From: Fusobacterium_C necrophorum
Lineage (GTDB): Bacteria > Fusobacteriota > Fusobacteriia > Fusobacteriales > Fusobacteriaceae
Assembly: GCF_900104395.1 (NCBI RefSeq)
Contig: NZ_FMXX01000038.1
Length of the DNA stretch: 27,576 nt
Strand: one strand, 5' to 3'
The position numbers and the translations under genes are program-made. Below, piece by piece: positions 1 through 6,609 of this stretch. Each line of letters begins with the position of its first letter. Positions within the stretch are counted from its first letter, which is position 1. The notes below the pieces were generated by a model, which saw only the letters and a list, made by a program, of their open reading frames with translations, searched no databases and was not told the origin of the DNA.

Positions 1-251
1 TTAGAAGCCCAAACAGAAGAATATTTGAAACCACAAGTAGGACAGAGTTTAGATTTGCAAGAGATAGGAAAAGTATGAAAGTGACCGCATTTTTTACAAG
101 AATATTTAACAAAACCTTTGCTAATATCTCTACAAAGTAAAAATTTATCAAGAGAAAATTTGATAAATTCAAGATGTTCATGCGCAACAAAAGACTTGAT
201 AAAATTGAAGATATGTGTTAGATTAGTTAAGAGTAATATTTCTTTAATCAT
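1..251 (-). CDS. Zinc-ribbon (IS91-like) transposase, N-terminal part, runs off left edge
   Basis: The minus strand reads open from an ATG at 249-251 to the window edge, giving 83 residues with no stop. A good ribosome site (GAAAGGAGC) lies 8-9 nt upstream of the ATG. Residues 52-72 carry CKKCGHFHTFPISCKSKLC, followed by PTCGFKYSSVW. These are two CxxC pairs with the SCKSKLCPTCG core typical of the N-terminal zinc-binding domain of IS91-type and related transposases (PF14319-like). The catalytic domain would lie left of the window. This is recognised from motif memory only, so the exact IS family is uncertain. It is divergent from the IS3 remnant that follows, and the two are separated by a strong hairpin. 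Confidence 0.75.
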   Translation of the reverse strand, partial: MIKEILLLTNLTHIFNFIKSFVAHEHLEFIKFSLDKFLLCRDISKGFVKYSCKKCGHFHTFPISCKSKLCPTCGFKYSSVWAS

Positions 252-306
252 AAGAAGTAGCTCCTTTCTGTATTTTTTTTCGCAATTAAATTTTACAGAA
301 AAAGAG

Positions 307-352
307 AGCCGATTGCAAAAGATTTTTTTAAAATCTGCAATCGGCTTTTTTT
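307..352 (+). terminator. Strong hairpin with T-run between two transposase remnants
   Basis: The arms 307-317 (AGCCGATTGCA) and 336-346 (TGCAATCGGCT) are perfectly complementary. An inner AGATTTT/AAAATCT stem and seven Ts follow. The T-run leads straight into the ATG at 353, so the hairpin would block read-through from outside into the IS3-like orfA. Such hairpins near IS 5' ends are a known protection against impinging transcription. Confidence 0.7.
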
Positions 353-816
353 ATGTCAAAATTAACAGGGGAACAAAAAATAGAAATCTATGAGCGCAGA
401 CAACAAATGGAAACAATTTCTTCTCTATCAAAGAGATTTTCCATTTGGGAATCCAATATCAATTGCTTACTTTCCCTTCTTCAAATACATGGATACAATA
501 TCTTACGAAATGGTAAAAATTATGTTTATTCAAAAGAATTAAAAATAGAAATGATAGAAAAAGTTTTACTTCAAAAGCATTCTATAAATTCTGTTTCTTT
601 GGAATACGGTTTTCGAGTACCGGATTATTAAAAAATTGGATTACAAAATATGTCGAAAACGGGTATAATGTCATAGCGAAGAAAAATGAAAGGAAGAAGA
701 AAACTATAACAATTGCAAAGAAAAAAACAGAAAAGAAGGTAAATGAGTCTGAAAAACTAAAAGGATTCATTCTTGCTTCTTACAGAAGTCAATCCTTAAA
801 TCAACATATGAAATAG
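353..816 (+). pseudogene. IS3-family OrfA transposase remnant, frameshifted
   Basis: Frame 2 from ATG 353 gives MSKLTGEQKIEIYERRQQ and a helix-turn-helix region typical of IS3/IS150-type OrfA, but it stops at 629-631. The reading continues in frame 1 from about 610 as FSSTGLLKNWITKYVENGYN and then a lysine-rich stretch to TAG at 814-816. The join falls in a run of four Ts (610-613), and one extra T would restore LEYGFSSTGLLKNWI. A one-base deletion therefore explains the break. No ribosome site precedes the ATG, the usual C-terminal leucine-zipper is degraded, and no OrfB follows. It is a dead fragment. Programmed slippage is unlikely because the downstream part is also truncated. Confidence 0.7.
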
Positions 817-831
817 ATTTGTCTAACTTTT

Positions 832-1125
832 TTGGGCGTTACAGTTGAAAATAGGACTAAATGTCAGAAAACTAAAAAAGTACAAAGCAGTGAAACACAG
901 ACCCATGAAGAACAAGCCACGCCCCGAAAACCTGACGGCATTCTAACAAAAAAGATTAGAGGAAAGACCTTTGTAACCGAGATATATTTTGACAAATATA
1001 AAACATTGAAAAGATATACAACATATGGTATTCTAAAATTAGCGAATGAAATATGGATAATATACACTAGGGCAGGAATTATGTGTATTCCAATAATGAT
1101 TCTTAATATAGTGTGTAAAGTATAG
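832..1125 (+). pseudogene. Possible TnpW-like transposon protein remnant
   Basis: The frame contains RKPDGILTKKIRGKTFVTEI at about residues 32-51. This resembles the (R)xPDGxLxKKIgxTTYxV core of small transposon-encoded TnpW-like proteins. The reading then diverges into a hydrophobic tail with no family resemblance. The only in-frame start upstream is a TTG without a ribosome site, so the gene looks decayed at both ends. The call rests on one short motif recalled from memory. It fits the neighbourhood, which lies between an IS3 remnant and a Fic gene. Confidence 0.35.
989..1034 (+). promoter_or_regulatory. Candidate promoter(s) for fic
   Basis: TTGAAA at 1006-1011, a 17-nt spacer, then TGG-TATTCT with the -10 at 1029-1034 (extended -10). 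A perfect TTGACA at 989-994 lies just upstream with a weaker GATATA partner. Both are about 100 nt before the Fic start. Confidence 0.5.
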
Positions 1126-1134
1126 GAGAAGATT

Positions 1135-1863
1135 ATGAAACAGAAAAATATATTGGATATTTTATTGGAAGAGAAAAAAATGAATTTACGAGGAAGACTT
1201 TATCATTATACACAAGTCCATTTTACATATAACTCAAATCATATTGAGGGAAGTCGATTGACAGAAGAGCAAACGAGACATATTTTTGAAACAAATACTT
1301 TTCTAGCGGATGGAAGTAATTTTATTTCTGTAGATGATATAACGGAAACGATCAATCATTTTCGATGTTTTGATTACATTTTACTTCATGCTAAAGAGCC
1401 TTTATCTGAAGACTTAATTAAAAAAATTCATAAAATACTGAAAACAAATACTTCTGACAGTCAGAAAGAATGGTTTCAAGTGGGAGAGTATAAAGCACTT
1501 CCTAATATGGTCGGAGATACTGTTACTTCTTCGCCAGAACAGGTTTCTTCTGATATTCAATTTTTGCTCCAAGAATATCAAAAGAAACAAAATATTACAT
1601 TGGAGGATATTATTGACTTTCATGCAAGGTTTGAGATGATTCATCCTTTTCAAGATGGAAATGGAAGAGTGGGAAGATTGCTTATGTTCAAGGAATGTCT
1701 AGCGCATAACATGATTCCTTTTATCCTTGATGAAGAACATAAATTATTCTATTATCGAGGATTGCGGGAGTATAAAAAAGAAAAAGGTTGGTTACGGGAT
1801 ACCTGCTTATCTGCACAGGATAAGTATAAGCTTATTTTAGACCAGTTGAAAATTATATATTAA
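1135..1863 (+). CDS. Fic-domain protein, class II (probable AMP transferase)
   Basis: The 242-residue protein has the complete Fic signature HPFQDGNGRVGR at residues 170-181 (catalytic His170, anion-binding Gly-Asn-Gly, Arg181). An N-terminal inhibitory-helix motif SNHIEG at 34-39 matches [S/T]xxxE[G/N]. That placement defines class II Fic proteins, which are self-inhibited by the Glu (here Glu38). Family knowledge says such enzymes usually transfer AMP from ATP to hydroxyls of target proteins. The target here cannot be read from the sequence. Start is supported by AGGAGA 6 nt upstream. No separate antitoxin gene is adjacent, which fits the built-in inhibitory helix. It sits among transposon debris, so it was probably acquired horizontally. 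Confidence 0.9.
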   Translation: MKQKNILDILLEEKKMNLRGRLYHYTQVHFTYNSNHIEGSRLTEEQTRHIFETNTFLADGSNFISVDDITETINHFRCFDYILLHAKEPLSEDLIKKIHKILKTNTSDSQKEWFQVGEYKALPNMVGDTVTSSPEQVSSDIQFLLQEYQKKQNITLEDIIDFHARFEMIHPFQDGNGRVGRLLMFKECLAHNMIPFILDEEHKLFYYRGLREYKKEKGWLRDTCLSAQDKYKLILDQLKIIY

Positions 1864-1931
1864 TTCAAATAAATGAAGGAGATAGGTATATATTTGGAGA
1901 ATTATCAAACTATTTAATATGCCAAAATGGG

Positions 1932-1968
1932 AATAATGGCGAGAATAATCTCGTCATTATTGATTTTT
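1932..1968 (+). terminator. Terminator-like hairpin downstream of fic
   Basis: Arms AATAATGGCGAGA (1932-1944) and TCTCGTCATTATT (1949-1961) pair over 13 bp with one wobble around an ATAA loop. A short T-run follows (GATTTTT). It lies about 70 nt past the Fic stop. Confidence 0.5.
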
Positions 1969-1988
1969 CATAGCCAAATATGATGTAA

Positions 1989-2114
1989 TGGTTATATATA
2001 TCACAAAGGACAATAGAACGAGCTTTAAAAGAATTACAGGACAATGAAAAGATAAGGCAGGTAGGTAGCGGTCGTTCGACAAAATATATTAAGAAAGAAA
2101 AGGGAATAAAATAG
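1989..2114 (+). pseudogene. Orphan winged-helix C-terminal fragment
   Basis: After a stop at 1986-1988 the frame reads WLYISQRTIERALKELQ and then DNEKIRQVGSGRSTKYIKK to TAG at 2112-2114, with no start codon. The pattern (recognition helix SQRTIERALKEL, wing ending VGSGRSTKY) is that of the small winged-helix tail found at the end of many Fic proteins and of AlbA_2/divergent-AAA regulators. The frame differs from that of the Fic gene and 120 nt of non-coding-looking DNA lie between them. It could be a lost tail of the Fic protein or the end of a deleted neighbour. Confidence 0.5.
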
Positions 2115-2123
2115 ACATGCAAT

Positions 2124-2160
2124 AATGACGATTAGAGAAAATAGGAAATCGTCATTTTTT
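2124..2160 (+). terminator. Rho-independent terminator
   Basis: Arms AATGACGATT (2124-2133) and AATCGTCATT (2147-2156) pair perfectly and end in six Ts. It closes the winged-helix fragment. Confidence 0.7.
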
Positions 2161-2283
2161 CTTTTATTTTATAACTTTAAAATGGGAAAAGTTCAAAAGA
2201 AATGCATGTGGAGGAATTTACAAAATATTTATCTTAGTGTGACATTTACTATTGAATTTACACCGCATCAATCGAGATTTGTA

Positions 2284-2313
2284 TTGACACTGATATAAAG
2301 AATGTGTTATCAT
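2284..2313 (+). promoter_or_regulatory. Sigma-70-type promoter of the 72-residue gene
   Basis: Perfect -35 TTGACA at 2284-2289, an 18-nt spacer, and -10 TATCAT at 2308-2313, followed by a short leader with AGGAGATGAGG before the ATG at 2348. Confidence 0.65.
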
Positions 2314-2347
2314 AAAAATAAAGAAAGAGAAAAAGGAGATGAGGTAA

Positions 2348-2566
2348 ATGAAAAAAATAGACGCTGTTATATGTGGAATAGCAAGTATATTTACTTGTTC
2401 TAATACTATTTCAACGGAATCTTTTCAACGTTTTCCGTCTTCTTATGAAAAAAATGCAGAAAAATCGGTGCAAAGGGCTTGGGTAACTGTTGGAAGAACG
2501 ATAAAAGGAGCTATTGATAAATATGACGAGGAAAGTAAAAAAGGCTTCTTCGTGAAATTGGATTGA
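2348..2566 (+). CDS. Small probably exported protein of unknown function
   Basis: The 72-residue product starts MKKIDAVICGIASIFTCSN. That is a basic start followed by a hydrophobic stretch (residues 5-20) consistent with a signal peptide. There is no clear lipobox. The mature part is charged (KKNAEKSVQRAWVTVGRTIK, then many D/E/K) and has no recognised domain. It has its own promoter (TTGACA/TATCAT), a strong ribosome site (AGGAGATGAGG) and its own terminator, so it forms a monocistronic unit. That isolation is the best evidence that it is a real gene. Function unknown. Confidence 0.6.
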   Translation: MKKIDAVICGIASIFTCSNTISTESFQRFPSSYEKNAEKSVQRAWVTVGRTIKGAIDKYDEESKKGFFVKLD

Positions 2567-2650
2567 CGGAAAATAGAAGATGAAATCTTTAAAAGGATTT
2601 TAGAGAGATTAGAAATTGAGTCTCTAAAATCCTTTTTTGTTTTTAAGGAA
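2563..2650 (+). repeat. Dispersed terminator-bearing repeat, copy 1
   Basis: It aligns along its length with 27168-27257. Shared blocks include TTGA, ATGAAAT, AGGATTTTAG and AAAATCCTTTTTT, then TTxAGGAA. Identity is roughly 70% by eye. It begins at the stop codon of the preceding gene. Confidence 0.6.
2591..2638 (+). terminator. Terminator of the small exported protein gene
   Basis: Arms AAAAGGATTTTAGAGA (2591-2606) and TCTCTAAAATCCTTTT (2621-2636) form a perfect 16-bp stem followed by Ts. Confidence 0.85.
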
Positions 2651-2765
2651 GCGATAAAATAGTAGTATATCAGAACTGCAAACAAAAGGATTCTTGTTAA
2701 AAATAAGAATTTCGTAAATTTAGAATGGAGTAATAAGATTTTAGTTTATTTGTAAGATAAAAATA

Positions 2766-2794
2766 TTGATTTTATTTTCATTTTTATATATAAT
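2766..2794 (+). promoter_or_regulatory. Promoter of lemA
   Basis: TTGATT at 2766-2771, a 17-nt spacer and a perfect TATAAT at 2789-2794, 41 nt before the ATG at 2836. Confidence 0.75.
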
Positions 2795-2835
2795 GATTGC
2801 AGTAGTGTATTATTTATAATGAAGGAGGAAGACGA

Positions 2836-3486
2836 ATGTTTTTGATTGTTCTTATTTTGATAATAATAGGAGTTGGATTTATCAAATCCTATAATCGACT
2901 GCAAGCTTTGGCTCAAAGAGTAAAATCAAGTAATTCAGATATTAAAAATGCCATTTTTCGAAAGGTGGAATTAACCAATAAGTTGATGGATATTGCCAAA
3001 GGTTATGCAAATCATGAAAAATTGGTTTTTATCAAAACAAGTGAGGATTTTTCGACTGCTTATAAGGACAGTAACGAGTCACTTGCCCATTTAAAAAGTT
3101 TGTCTGTTCATTTTCCGGAATTAAAAGCAAATGAAAATTATTTGGATTTATCTCAAAAAATCACTACCAATGAGGATTTAATTATGAAAAGAAGAGATGA
3201 TTATAATACAGCGGCAGAATTATACAATGCAGAAAGATTAAAATTTCCATTTGTTTTATTTTCCTCTTCTCTTGGATTTCGAGAGGCACCGTATCTTGAT
3301 TTGGATTCGAATCAAAAAATTGATGATTTCAATACCGACGATGGGGAAATTCTAAAAGATATTTTCAGAAATGCAGCAAATACAACAACGGATTTCACAA
3401 AAAAAGGAATTGAAAAAATTCAAAAAACCGCTAAGAGTATGAATAAAAAAGAGGAAAGCACGGAAGAGGAAGAAAAGGAAAGTTGA
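2836..3486 (+). CDS. LemA family protein
   Basis: The 216-residue protein has one N-terminal membrane segment (about residues 2-17) ending in KSYNRL, then a long helical domain. LemA signatures are present: YNxLxxLxxRV after the anchor, FPELKANENYLDLSQKI near residues 94-110, RRDDYNTAAELYNAERLKFP at about 119-138, and GFREAPYL. LemA proteins are membrane-anchored four-helix-bundle proteins facing the periplasm or exterior with no settled enzymatic role. The tail is unusually charged (KKEESTEEEEKES), longer than in many members. It has its own promoter, ribosome site (GGAGGAAG) and terminator. No TPM/YgcG neighbour is present, although one often accompanies lemA. Confidence 0.85.
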   Translation: MFLIVLILIIIGVGFIKSYNRLQALAQRVKSSNSDIKNAIFRKVELTNKLMDIAKGYANHEKLVFIKTSEDFSTAYKDSNESLAHLKSLSVHFPELKANENYLDLSQKITTNEDLIMKRRDDYNTAAELYNAERLKFPFVLFSSSLGFREAPYLDLDSNQKIDDFNTDDGEILKDIFRNAANTTTDFTKKGIEKIQKTAKSMNKKEESTEEEEKES

Positions 3487-3493
3487 GAAGAGT

Positions 3494-3532
3494 AAGACTG
3501 TTGTAAATGTATTGTTACAACAGTCTTTTTTT
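3494..3532 (+). terminator. Terminator of lemA
   Basis: Thirteen-bp perfect stem (AAGACTGTTGTAA at 3494-3506, TTACAACAGTCTT at 3515-3527) followed by seven Ts. It also sits immediately past the stop of the convergent YbaK-type gene. Confidence 0.9.
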
Positions 3533-3997
3533 CTAAATTTGGCAAACATCCACCCATTCAATGTAGTTGGAAGCTTTTTCAAGTTCTTCCAGAGTAAGTT
3601 CAATCGCACTATTGGGAGTTCCACAAGCCGGAAGCATAGTTCGAAACCTTTTCATTGAGGCATCCAAGTAAACTTTTACATTATCTTTTACAGCAAATGG
3701 ACAAACTCCGCCTATCGGATGACCTATTAGTGTTTCAACATCATTTCCTGCTATCATTTTAGCCTTCGTTTTAAATGTAGCCTTAAATTTTTGGTTATTG
3801 ATTTTTGCATCCCCTGCAACTACTATAATAGTTGGAATATCCTTTATGAGAAATGATAAGGACTTCGCTATTCTGGCAGGTTCACAAGAATTAACCATTG
3901 CGGCTTCTTCTACAGTTGCTGTGGATTCTTTAAATTCTTTTATTCTATCCTGTAAACCAAATTTTTCTAAATGTTTTTTCACAGCTTCAATTGACAT
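3533..3997 (-). CDS. YbaK/EbsC-type aminoacyl-tRNA deacylase
   Basis: The 154-residue protein is a single YbaK-like domain of normal family length. Visible hallmarks are Lys45 in ARIAKSLSF (the conserved lysine of the YbaK/ProXp active site), GHPIGGVCPFAV at 92-103 and CGTPNSAIELT at 125-135. These enzymes hydrolyse mischarged tRNAs such as Cys-tRNAPro or Ala-tRNAPro in trans. Which substrate this one prefers cannot be told here. The start has a strong site (GGGGAGGGATAAAAG) just before ATG. It is convergent with lemA and downstream of the cysteine lyase on the same strand, 209 nt away. Confidence 0.9.
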   Translation of the reverse strand: MSIEAVKKHLEKFGLQDRIKEFKESTATVEEAAMVNSCEPARIAKSLSFLIKDIPTIIVVAGDAKINNQKFKATFKTKAKMIAGNDVETLIGHPIGGVCPFAVKDNVKVYLDASMKRFRTMLPACGTPNSAIELTLEELEKASNYIEWVDVCQI

Positions 3998-4206
3998 CTT
4001 TTATCCCTCCCCGTTTATGACGCTTCAAATTTATCCAAGCTTTTTCTTTTAATCAATTAGGTAAATGTTCAGCAACTTCTTTATTGTTTGAATTATCCAC
4101 AACTTATGGACGATTTAAATACAGAATACAATTTATAAGACTTTTTCCTATATTTTAAAGTTGTGACTGAAAAACTTAAAAGAATTAGAAAAAGGTGGAC
4201 TCCATT

Positions 4207-5214
4207 TTAAAATCGAAGAACATTTTTGATTCCCTTGATAGAAATATCTTTGGATAAGAAATGCTCTTTTATCGGCTCTTCTTTCATTAAATCGGTACTT
4301 AAATATTTTTTGTTATCATCGGGAAATACAGTGACAACAATGCTATCTTTTCCAAGTTTATTTTGCAACATCAATGCCCCTATTAAATTGGCTCCGGAGG
4401 AGATTCCAACTCCTAAACCGCATTTCGCAAGTTTTTGAGCCATGACAATAGCATCTCCGTCATCTACACTGATAACGGAATCCAGCTTATCCAGGTGAAT
4501 CAAATCCGGAATAAATTCATCTGAAATTCCTTCTATTCTATGTTTTGCCACTTTATATCCGGTAGATAATGTGGGAGAATTTAAAGGTTCCAAGGGACAT
4601 ATTTTTGCATTCGGGAAATTTTCCTGAATTCTTCGCCCTATTCCCATCACTGTTCCACCGGTTCCGACTCCGGCGACAAATCCGTCAATCGTCAAGCCTA
4701 AATGTTTCATTTCATCGACAATTTCCCGACCGATTCCGTAGTAATGGGCATCACTGTTATATGGATTGGAAAATTGGCTCGGCAAATAGGTATTAGGATT
4801 CTTTTTCGCAAATTCTTTCGTTTTTTCGATACTACCTAAAAAGCCTCCCTCTTCTCTGCTCACTAAGACAATTTCTGCCCCCAGAGAACGAAGCAAGTGT
4901 TTTCTTTCTTCGCTCATCCAATCCGGCATAAAAATAATTACAGGATGTCCCAGAATTGCTCCCATAGCGGAAAAAGCTATCCCCGTGTTTCCACTGGTTG
5001 CTTCAACGATAGGAGCTCCTTTTGTAATTTCTCCTTTTTCATAAGCCGTTTTTAAGGTATAAAGAGCGATTCTATCTTTAATACTCCCGGTCAGATTATA
5101 GCTTTCGTTTTTTACAAAAATTCTTCTTTCCTCTCCTTTATAATCAAATGCCAACTCCAACATAGGGGTTCTTCCAATTAAATGTTCCAAATATTTCATG
5201 TTTTCTTCTACCAT
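4207..5214 (-). CDS. Cysteine (hydroxyl) lyase, Fn1055 ortholog (H2S + L-serine from cysteine)
   Basis: The 335-residue PLP enzyme of the cysteine synthase (OASS/CBS) fold has Lys46 (NLTGSIKDR) as the PLP lysine, the substrate loop EATSGNTG at 71-78 and the phosphate loop GVGTGGT at 182-188. The residues reported for F. nucleatum Fn1055 as contacting cysteine all fall at identical positions: Thr73, Ser74, Gln147 and the unusual Asp232 (GISDEFIP). Ordinary cysteine synthases carry Gly/Ala at the Asp232 site. In Fn1055 this Asp supports beta-replacement of cysteine thiol by water, giving H2S and L-serine. Assignment by these residues is inference from recalled literature. ATG 5214 has AGGGAGGC seven nt upstream. 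A second in-frame ATG lies five codons in. Confidence 0.88.
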   Translation of the reverse strand: MVEENMKYLEHLIGRTPMLELAFDYKGEERRIFVKNESYNLTGSIKDRIALYTLKTAYEKGEITKGAPIVEATSGNTGIAFSAMGAILGHPVIIFMPDWMSEERKHLLRSLGAEIVLVSREEGGFLGSIEKTKEFAKKNPNTYLPSQFSNPYNSDAHYYGIGREIVDEMKHLGLTIDGFVAGVGTGGTVMGIGRRIQENFPNAKICPLEPLNSPTLSTGYKVAKHRIEGISDEFIPDLIHLDKLDSVISVDDGDAIVMAQKLAKCGLGVGISSGANLIGALMLQNKLGKDSIVVTVFPDDNKKYLSTDLMKEEPIKEHFLSKDISIKGIKNVLRF

Positions 5215-5274
5215 GTTTCAGCCTCCCTTATCTTTCTTAAAAATGATTGTAAATAGCAGAATATATTGTTAAAA

Positions 5275-5293
5275 TTGTGTAAAAGATACACAA
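5275..5293. promoter_or_regulatory. Short inverted repeat upstream of the cysteine lyase
   Basis: TTGTGT-AAAAGAT-ACACAA is a perfect 6-bp inverted repeat about 60 nt upstream of the minus-strand start. It could be an operator, but the promoter there is not clear. Confidence 0.3.
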
Positions 5294-5389
5294 ATAATGC
5301 TTACTAGGTATTGAGGTTATTCTAGCACATTTTCCTAAAAAAGAATATAATGAAAGAAAACTTTTTTCATAGTAATGTTTGCGGGAGTA

Positions 5390-5398
5390 TGATACAAT
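5390..5398 (+). promoter_or_regulatory. Extended -10 promoter of the SUFU-domain gene
   Basis: TGA-TACAAT with no convincing -35, followed by a leader of about 25 nt. Confidence 0.45.
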
Positions 5399-5424
5399 GA
5401 AAAGAAAAAATGAGAGGGATCAGG

Positions 5425-6084
5425 ATGACATTAGAAGAGTTTAGAGAAAAATGGGAAGAGAATGAAGATTGGGCTCCCGGTTGGGATGCCCTTGAGGAGA
5501 GCTTCGATAGATTATATAGAGGACAAAAACCGACACATTTTGGAACCTTGCTTCCATCTCGTGCCGCTTTTGGAGGAAACGAGTATTTAGACGGATATTC
5601 CATGTGTCAATCTCCCAAAGGATACAAACATTTACTTACTTTCGGGATGAGTGAATTGTATGCGGAAGAGGAAGCTCTAGGCGGAGAATACAGCAAATGG
5701 GGTTATGAAATGACTGTCAAACTGAAAGAAAAAGAAGAGAAAGAATGTATGTGGGCGGTTGATATGCTATCCAATTTAGCTCGTTATACCTTTCAAAATA
5801 ATGCTTTTTTTGAAGAATTTCAATATATTTCAGGAGACGGAACTTCCATTTGTAAAGATAGAAAATCCGAGATTACCGCTTTGATAACAGTCCCGGATAC
5901 CGAAATTTCTCCAATCGATACTCTCTATGGTAGGGTGGAATTTATTCAACTGGTAGGAATTACAGAAAGAGAGCTGCAAAAAATTCAAGAAAATCCGGAA
6001 AATATTAAGCTGCTGTATGAAAGACTGAAAGAGGAAAATCCGGATTTGGTATTGGATTTAGACAGGACCAAGTCTTATTTATGA
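5425..6084 (+). CDS. SUFU (suppressor of fused)-domain protein
   Basis: The protein of 219 residues carries the bacterial SUFU-domain pattern: PTHFGTLLP, LDGYSMCQSPKGYKHLLTFG leading to MSELY, SKWGYEMTVKL, and WAVDMLSNLARYTFQNN. An ATG at 5410 is also in frame, but ATG 5425 is preferred because GAGGG lies six nt upstream and the earlier ATG lacks a site. Bacterial SUFU proteins often act as immunity proteins for polymorphic toxins. No toxin gene is adjacent, so the role here is open. The IS200/IS605 element begins within a few bases of its stop, so its original downstream neighbour has been displaced and its last codons may derive from the insertion. Confidence 0.85.
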   Translation: MTLEEFREKWEENEDWAPGWDALEESFDRLYRGQKPTHFGTLLPSRAAFGGNEYLDGYSMCQSPKGYKHLLTFGMSELYAEEEALGGEYSKWGYEMTVKLKEKEEKECMWAVDMLSNLARYTFQNNAFFEEFQYISGDGTSICKDRKSEITALITVPDTEISPIDTLYGRVEFIQLVGITERELQKIQENPENIKLLYERLKEENPDLVLDLDRTKSYL

Positions 6085-6098
6085 ATTATGTCAGAACA

Positions 6099-6118
6099 CT
6101 CGCGACTTTAGTCGTGAG
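6099..6118 (+). repeat. IS605 left-end hairpin
   Basis: CTCGCGACTTTAGTCGTGAG folds to an 8-bp stem with one wobble and a TTTA loop. It is the expected TnpA recognition hairpin. Confidence 0.8.
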
Positions 6119-6148
6119 ATGAATGGCATATTTTTGTTTACAAAAAAT

Positions 6149-6177
6149 TTGAAATAGTTAAATACATATGGTAGAAT
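6149..6177 (+). promoter_or_regulatory. Promoter of tnpA
   Basis: TTGAAA, 17 nt, TAGAAT with an extended TGG, 19 nt before the ATG at 6196. It lies inside the element. Confidence 0.55.
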
Positions 6178-6195
6178 AAAAAAAGGTGATAAAAG

Positions 6196-6597
6196 ATGGC
6201 AAATATCAATTTTGGAAGAGGGTATGTATACTCAATTCAATATCATATAGTATGGTGTGTAAAATATAGAAGGAAAATATTAATCGATGATATTGAAAGA
6301 ACTTTAAAAGAATTACTAATTGAAATTTCTAATGAAAATAATATAAAAATAGTAGAAATGGAAACACATTTAGACCATATTCACATATTAATTGAGTGTA
6401 GTCCACAACATTTCATTCCTAATATTTTGAGGAAATTCAAAGGGATTTCTGCAAGAAAACTGTTTTTAAAATATCCTGAGATAAAGAATAAATTATGGGG
6501 CGGGCACTTATGGAATCCTAGCTATTTTGTTGCAACAGTTTCTGAAAATACAGAAGAACAAATAAAAAAATATATTCAAACTCAAAAAGAAAAATGA
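6196..6597 (+). CDS. tnpA: IS200/IS605 TnpA, Y1 (HUH) transposase
   Basis: The 133-residue protein has the HUH metal-binding motif HIH at 61-63 (context THLDHIHILIE) and the likely catalytic tyrosine Tyr126 in EEQIKKYIQTQ. WNPSYFVATVSE at 106-117 is a family hallmark. TnpA cuts and joins single-stranded DNA at the element ends by forming a phosphotyrosine bond. The length is near the family norm (about 130-155) and all active-site residues are present, so it looks functional. It is followed 12 nt later by tnpB with its own AGGAGG site. Confidence 0.95.
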   Translation: MANINFGRGYVYSIQYHIVWCVKYRRKILIDDIERTLKELLIEISNENNIKIVEMETHLDHIHILIECSPQHFIPNILRKFKGISARKLFLKYPEIKNKLWGGHLWNPSYFVATVSENTEEQIKKYIQTQKEK

Positions 6598-6609
6598 AAA
6601 GGAGGAGTT

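Larger units (their letters stand above)
1864..2347 (+). other. Gene-poor stretch after fic
   Basis: This 484-nt stretch holds two hairpins (1932-1968 and 2124-2160), a winged-helix coding fragment (1989-2114) and the promoter of the next gene (2284-2313). Between 2161 and 2283 nothing recognisable was seen. Confidence 0.6.

Noticed and set aside
118..393. Plus-strand ORF of 91 codons
   Set aside because: It lies antisense to the convincing zinc-ribbon transposase start and crosses the hairpin at 307-352; its product has no recognisable pattern.
1930..2160. Similar TCGTCATT arms in the two hairpins as a duplicated element
   Set aside because: Similarity is limited to about eight bases in one arm, and the loops and flanks differ.
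4150..4206. Terminator for the cysteine lyase on the minus strand
   Set aside because: Only a 4-bp inverted repeat (TGGAGTCCA) before the T-rich stretch; too weak to call.
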